Source: SZUA-318 sp964412015
GTDB taxonomy: Bacteria > Gemmatimonadota > Gemmatimonadetes > Longimicrobiales > Gaopeijiaceae
Length of the DNA stretch: 64,000 nucleotides
Assembly (NCBI GenBank): GCA_964412015.1
Contig: CAYPMO010000014.1
Coordinates: 1 to 64,000, forward strand
Direction: 5' to 3'
Shown here: positions 61,077 to 64,000 of the stretch, piece after piece
Layout: every line of letters begins with the position of its first letter
Position numbering within the stretch: position 1 is the stretch's first letter
The notes under the pieces: generated by a model
Told to the model about the DNA's origin: nothing
Database searches by the model: none
What the model saw: only the letters and a program-made list of their open reading frames with translations
Translations under genes and position numbers: made by a program

Positions 61077-61114
61077 TTGACGGCAATGTGCATCCGCACG
61101 TAGAATCACGTGCG
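61077..61114 (+). promoter_or_regulatory. Promoter and operator of the Xre-RES toxin-antitoxin operon
   Basis: TTGACG (61077-61082), 18 bp, TAGAAT (61101-61106). A perfect inverted repeat CGCACGT/ACGTGCG (61095-61101 with 61108-61114) brackets the -10 element, as expected for an autorepressing antitoxin. Transcription would begin at about 61113, nearly on the ATG at 61116, predicting a leaderless message. Confidence 0.7.
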
Positions 61115-61115
61115 T

Positions 61116-61574
61116 ATGAACGAGAGACGGCGAGCCGGACACCGGCTCATGGACCTCGGTGCGCGACTCGTGCGCGAGTTCCAGCCCGCGTACGCCGGCT
61201 TCTCCGAGTGGGAGGAGGTCCGCCGGGCGGTCGAAGAGGGGCTACCCGTCGAGACGGTGGCGGAGCTCCAGGCGGCGCTGAAGGCGTTGGGCGTGAGCCG
61301 TCCGTCCGAGTACGTGGAGGCGATCGTGTCGCGGGCGACCCGACAGCGCAGGCGGCGCCTCAAGCCCGAGGAGGGCGAACGGTTGCTGAGGATCGCCGCG
61401 GTCATCGCCCTCGCCCTCGAGGTCTGGCGGGACGAGAAGAACGCGGGTGCGTTCCTCACGCACCCCCACCCCCTCCTCGGCGGCGCCAAGCCGATCGAGC
61501 GGGCGATGTCCGAGATCGGAGCGCGCCAGGTCGAGGAGATCCTCTGGGGGCTGGAATACGGTCTTCCGGTCTGA
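61116..61574 (+). CDS. Xre/MbcA/ParS-type antitoxin
   Basis: Protein of 152 residues with the DUF2384 antitoxin fold in its second half: LKPEEGERLLRIAAVIALAL, WRDEKNAGAFLTHPHPLLG and IGARQVEEILWGLEYG. These bind their RES toxin and repress their own promoter. The operator upstream and the RES gene 6 bases downstream support the pair. A downstream ATG at 61149 is possible if transcription starts inside. Confidence 0.87.
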   Translation: MNERRRAGHRLMDLGARLVREFQPAYAGFSEWEEVRRAVEEGLPVETVAELQAALKALGVSRPSEYVEAIVSRATRQRRRRLKPEEGERLLRIAAVIALALEVWRDEKNAGAFLTHPHPLLGGAKPIERAMSEIGARQVEEILWGLEYGLPV

Positions 61575-61579
61575 ATCCC

Positions 61580-62023
61580 GTGGAGGTCTTTCGCATCCAC
61601 AGCCGCCGACTCGAGCCGTTGGACGGCTCCGGCGCGGCGCGCCGGGGCGGACGATGGAACCCGCGGGGGATGGCGGTCCTCTACGCCGCCGCCGCCTTCG
61701 AGGGCGCGCTGCTCGAGCACCTCGCCCGCGCGGGCATCGGCGCGCTCGCCCCCGATCGCCTGGCATCGAGGATCCTCATCCCCGACGACGAGGATGTCGC
61801 GGTCCTCGACGAGCGCGATCATCCGGATTGGCACCGCGAGACGGTGTCTCGCCGGATCGGCGCGGCCTGGGCCACCGCCCGCGCGTCGCTGGCGCTGTCG
61901 GTGCCGTCCTACGTGGCCCGGCCCTGGGGTCGCAACATCCTCCTCAACCCCGCCCATCCGGCGTTCGGGCGGGTGACGGTCGCGGAAGTCGTCGACATCG
62001 TCTGGGATCCGCGCCTCGTCTAG
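61580..62023 (+). CDS. RES-domain toxin
   Basis: Protein of 147 residues. VEVFRIHSRRLEPLDGSG opens the RES domain, GGRWNPRGMAVLYAA supplies the signature arginine, serine-like glycine turn and tyrosine, and FEGALLEHL the acidic residue. RES toxins such as MbcT and ParT attack NAD+ or ADP-ribosylate targets. GTG start at 61580, six bases after the antitoxin stop; a CTG overlapping that stop is also possible. Followed by the right copy of the hairpin repeat. Confidence 0.87.
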   Translation: MEVFRIHSRRLEPLDGSGAARRGGRWNPRGMAVLYAAAAFEGALLEHLARAGIGALAPDRLASRILIPDDEDVAVLDERDHPDWHRETVSRRIGAAWATARASLALSVPSYVARPWGRNILLNPAHPAFGRVTVAEVVDIVWDPRLV

Positions 62024-62037
62024 GCCCGCCGCGACCC

Positions 62038-62065
62038 GAGGCACGTCGAGCGCCGATCTCGGCGC
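62038..62065. repeat. Right copy of the direct repeat bracketing the Xre-RES module
   Basis: GAGGCACG, four bases, then the same 16-base hairpin GCGCCGATCTCGGCGC at 62050-62065. It lies 15 bases after the toxin stop and just before the vapC stop. As a hairpin it could end transcription of both the toxin gene and vapC. Confidence 0.6.
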
Positions 62066-62071
62066 ACTCCC

Positions 62072-62470
62072 CTACTCGGCGACCCGCTCGATGTCCGGCA
62101 GGGCGTCGAAGCCGACGTCGAAGGTGAGGATCTTCCGCACGCCGTAGCGCCGCATGACGGCGGCGTGCAAGGCATCCCGAGCGGAGATACGCTCGGAGAC
62201 GCCGACGAGGTCGCGCGCTGCCAGCGTGTCCTCGAGCTCCACGGGGAACACCTCGTCGGCGATGCCGAGCAGGGCCTCGAAGCACGGGCCGATGGCGTCC
62301 CGACGGCGGATCGCCACATACCGCCGGAGGATCTCCTGGAGCACCTCCGCGTCCGTCACGATCCGCTCGGAGCCGGCGATGAGGCGCTCCAGAATCCTCC
62401 GCGCCGCGTGCTTGTTCGGGTGCTCCGCGCCCACGAGGTACATGGGCACGTTCGAGTCCACGAAGATCAA
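62072..62470 (-). CDS. vapC: VapC-type PIN-domain toxin
   Basis: Protein of 132 residues. Acidic catalytic residues: Asp5 in IFVDSNVPMYL, Glu43 or so in AEVLQEI, Asp in SARDALHAAVM, and Asp near the end in ILTFDVGFD. PIN toxins are magnesium-dependent ribonucleases that cleave tRNA or rRNA. The ATG overlaps the stop of the antitoxin gene (ATGA). Confidence 0.92.
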   Translation of the reverse strand: MIFVDSNVPMYLVGAEHPNKHAARRILERLIAGSERIVTDAEVLQEILRRYVAIRRRDAIGPCFEALLGIADEVFPVELEDTLAARDLVGVSERISARDALHAAVMRRYGVRKILTFDVGFDALPDIERVAE

Positions 62471-62721
62471 GGGCTCCTCTCGAGGTAGCCCCGCGCGATC
62501 TCCTCCTCCATCACCTCGGGGTCCGCCGTGGGATAGCCGTGCGACACGGCCTCGCGCACCACGAGGAGTTTCTGTGCGGCGACGGTGTTCGGCTCGCTCA
62601 CGCGCGCCGCACGCAACGTCTGACGAACGTACTCCGACACCGTCATGCGCCGGCCGCGGGCGGCCGCGCGGATGGCCGCGAATTCGTCGGGGTCGAGAAG
62701 GACCTGGAGGCGTTCACTCAT
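62467..62721 (-). CDS. vapB: VapB-type ribbon-helix-helix antitoxin
   Basis: Protein of 84 residues. RLQVLLDPDEFAAIRAAARG forms the DNA-binding strand and first helix of a ribbon-helix-helix fold, MTVSEYVRQTLRAAR the second helix, and the C-terminal half would wrap around VapC. An inverted repeat begins at its first base (separate entry), supporting autorepression. No Shine-Dalgarno sequence is visible. Confidence 0.88.
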   Translation of the reverse strand: MSERLQVLLDPDEFAAIRAAARGRRMTVSEYVRQTLRAARVSEPNTVAAQKLLVVREAVSHGYPTADPEVMEEEIARGYLERSP

Positions 62722-62736
62722 GTCATGAGCATGACA
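62721..62736 (-). promoter_or_regulatory. Inverted-repeat operator at the vapB start codon
   Basis: TGTCATG (62721-62727), two bases, CATGACA (62730-62736): perfect arms directly abutting and including the first base of the vapB ATG. Fits binding by a VapBC complex. TGGACA upstream on the minus strand may be a -35 element. Confidence 0.65.
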
Positions 62737-62796
62737 GCCTCACGGAGGTGTGTCCAGTGCGGCAGTGTCCATGCGAGGCGGAGCTGGGCCCGGCGC

Positions 62797-62843
62797 TTGA
62801 CAGGGTACTGGACCCCTTGTTAGATAGTTGCCTATGGCAACTA
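62797..62843 (+). promoter_or_regulatory. Promoter and 19-bp operator of the MarR gene
   Basis: TTGACA (62797-62802), 17 bp, TTAGAT (62820-62825). Immediately downstream, 62825-62843 is a perfect inverted repeat: TAGTTGCC, three bases, GGCAACTA. The centre is the start codon region (ATG at 62834). A repressor bound here would block initiation. Confidence 0.8.
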
Positions 62844-63331
62844 CTCTCCGGAACCCCGACGCGCGCCTCCTCGCCGACGCCCACAGGTTCTCCGAGGAGC
62901 TCAACGGCCTCGTGCGGGTCGTGCAGTTCCGGGACCGGGACCGCGCGTGCTGCTTCGACGTGAGCGTCACGCAGTGCCACGCGCTCCAGGTGGTGGCGGA
63001 CGAGGGGCCGCTCACGATCAACGACCTGGCCGCCCGGCTCTACCTGGACAAGAGCACGGCGAGCCGCGTGGCGGGGGGCCTCGAGACCAAGGGCTACGTG
63101 GTCCGCACGGGGGACCTGCGGGACGGGCGGATCGTGCGGCTGGAGGCCACGGACCGGGGCCGGGCGCTCCGCCGCCGGATCCAGGATGGTCTGGCCACGG
63201 ACTATGCGGAGCTGCTCTCCGACTTCGACCCCGAGGTGAGGGCGGCGGTGACCCGCCTGCTCGGGCGCCTGGCGGTCTCGTTCGCCCGGCACGTGGAAGC
63301 GTCCGGGGGGAGCTGCGCCGTGGTACGGTAG
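62834..63331 (+). CDS. MarR family regulator with cysteine-rich N-terminus, likely arsenic-responsive
   Basis: Protein of 165 residues. Winged-helix core: LTINDLAARLYLDKSTASRV (about 60-80) is the DNA-recognition part, and LETKGYVVRTGDLRDGRIVR the wing. An unusual thiol group ACCFDVSVTQCHAL places Cys39, Cys40 and Cys48 just before the DNA-binding domain, and Cys161 lies in the tail. Such cysteines could bind arsenite. The next gene encodes ArsM, and the operator here recurs before it. ATG 62834 is used; a TTG two codons earlier lies upstream of the predicted transcription start. Confidence 0.85.
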   Translation: MATTLRNPDARLLADAHRFSEELNGLVRVVQFRDRDRACCFDVSVTQCHALQVVADEGPLTINDLAARLYLDKSTASRVAGGLETKGYVVRTGDLRDGRIVRLEATDRGRALRRRIQDGLATDYAELLSDFDPEVRAAVTRLLGRLAVSFARHVEASGGSCAVVR

Positions 63332-63377
63332 ACACCCGAAGGGCCCTCGGGGACGGGAGCCATTTCCTGTGAGGGCA

Positions 63378-63396
63378 TCGTTGCATCCGACAACTA
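63378..63396 (+). promoter_or_regulatory. Second copy of the MarR operator, upstream of arsM
   Basis: TCGTTGCATCCGACAACTA matches the operator at the MarR start codon in 14 of 19 positions, including all of GTTGC and CAACTA. It lies between the marR stop and the arsM ATG, 13 bases before the ATG. Suggests that one regulator controls both genes. Confidence 0.75.
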
Positions 63397-63409
63397 CAAC
63401 GGAGGGAGC

Positions 63410-64000
63410 ATGGCGAGCGGCAAGGAGGAGATCCGGCGGGCGGTGCGGGAGCGGTACGCGAGGGTCGTGACGGAGGGGGCCGGCTGCTGTGGGCCTTCCT
63501 GCTGCGGGGGATCGGACGGCGCCACGGTGACCGCCCAGGCGATCGGCTACGACGAGGGCTCCCTGGAGGACCTCCCCTCCGAGGCCAACCTCGGCCTCGG
63601 GTGCGGCAACCCCACCGCGATCGCGTCGCTCCGGCCCGGGCAGACCGTGCTCGACCTCGGGTCCGGCGCGGGCATCGACTGCTTCCTCGCGGCCAAGAAG
63701 GTCGGCCCGGCCGGCAAGGTCATCGGCGTGGACATGACGCCCGAGATGGTCTGGCGCGCGCGGGCCAACGCCGTGAAGGGCGCCTACGGGAACGTCGAGT
63801 TCCGCCTGGGCGAGATCGAGGCGCTCCCCGTCGCGGACGCCACCGTGGACGTGATCCTCTCGAACTGCGTGCTCAACCTGAGCCCGGACAAGGAGCGCGT
63901 CCTGGCCGAGGCGTTCCGGGTGCTCAGGCCCGGCGGGCGCGTCGTGGTCTCGGACATGGTCTCCGACCGGGAGACGCCCGAAGCGCTCCAGGGCAACCTC
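63410..64000 (+). CDS. arsM: Arsenite S-adenosylmethionine methyltransferase, cut by the window end
   Basis: At least 197 codons, open to the window edge. SAM-binding motif I VLDLGSGAGIDCFLAA (about 80-95), then VIGVDMTPEM. Arsenic-binding cysteines: Cys65 in LGCGNP and Cys153 in LSNCVLNL match the conserved positions of ArsM, and the N-terminus has a CC-x3-CC cluster (Cys26, 27, 31, 32), also common in bacterial ArsM. The enzyme methylates arsenite to volatile or excretable forms. GGAGGG just upstream. The following genes of the module are outside the window. Confidence 0.93.
   Translation, partial: MASGKEEIRRAVRERYARVVTEGAGCCGPSCCGGSDGATVTAQAIGYDEGSLEDLPSEANLGLGCGNPTAIASLRPGQTVLDLGSGAGIDCFLAAKKVGPAGKVIGVDMTPEMVWRARANAVKGAYGNVEFRLGEIEALPVADATVDVILSNCVLNLSPDKERVLAEAFRVLRPGGRVVVSDMVSDRETPEALQGNL

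Overview
The window is high-GC bacterial DNA (roughly 70% GC by eye) with dense, often overlapping genes and many GTG/TTG starts. The gene content points to Gemmatimonadota or a close relative: a DUF5117-type zinc metalloprotease, large secreted M14, M28 and M6 peptidases, an ECF sigma factor paired with a Ser/Thr kinase, short lipoproteins resembling the plug of TonB receptors, and a SufU-type Suf operon. This placement is inferred from gene families; there is no rRNA or other phylogenetic marker in the window. A run of exactly 100 N at 3429-3528 shows a scaffolded draft or metagenome-assembled genome. I saw no tRNA, rRNA, CRISPR array or complete insertion sequence.

Layout. 1-7.9 kb: YbjQ-family protein, AraC-type regulator, membrane M28 peptidase (interrupted by the N gap), PHP-domain lipoprotein, DUF2892 protein, a TipAS-type MerR regulator with its own MerR-like promoter, an N-formylglutamate-amidohydrolase-like lipoprotein, and a single-domain response regulator. 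8-9.7 kb: cytochrome c, then a scar region holding a structured non-coding stretch, a DUF2442 gene, a frameshifted DUF4160 gene and a 55-codon stump of sulfate adenylyltransferase. 9.8-17.6 kb: penicillin acylase, a polytopic membrane protein, lutABC and a two-subunit ThDP decarboxylase. 17.7-21.7 kb: Spy-like protein, M6 protease, lipoprotein, patatin. 21.8-28.2 kb: sufC-sufB-sufD-Rieske-sufS-sufU-ogt under a Fur-like box. 28.2-34.6 kb: ECF sigma and kinase, D-amino-acid dehydrogenase, zinc alcohol dehydrogenase, EF-hand protein, S51 peptidase. 34.7-44.6 kb: PH-domain membrane protein, DASS transporter, amino-acid dehydrogenase, bacilliredoxin, LiaF-like protein, amidohydrolase, two plug-like lipoproteins, M20 peptidase, ferredoxin. 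44.7-52.7 kb: degenerate RelA-type HD protein, two alpha/beta hydrolases, cobalamin adenosyltransferase, an HTH/zinc-ribbon membrane protein, RDD protein, HD phosphohydrolase, CcdA with a DsbA-like lipoprotein. 52.7-61 kb: DUF5117 protease, HNH-like protein, DUF4143 ATPase flanked by a duplicated gene end, a carboxypeptidase-regulatory-like/plug protein, M14 peptidase. 61-64 kb: an Xre-RES toxin-antitoxin pair, vapBC, and a MarR-arsM arsenic module cut by the window end.

How it fits together. The lifestyle suggested is an aerobic or microaerobic heterotroph that digests proteins and peptides outside the cytoplasm (M28, M6, M14, DUF5117, S51, penicillin acylase), oxidises lactate-type acids (LutABC) and D-amino acids, imports dicarboxylates (DASS) and builds Fe-S clusters through Suf. 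The most informative regulatory DNA is at the right end, where three regulator genes (Xre antitoxin, VapB, MarR) each have an inverted repeat on or next to the start codon. The MarR operator recurs in front of arsM, which supports a thiol-based arsenic-response circuit.
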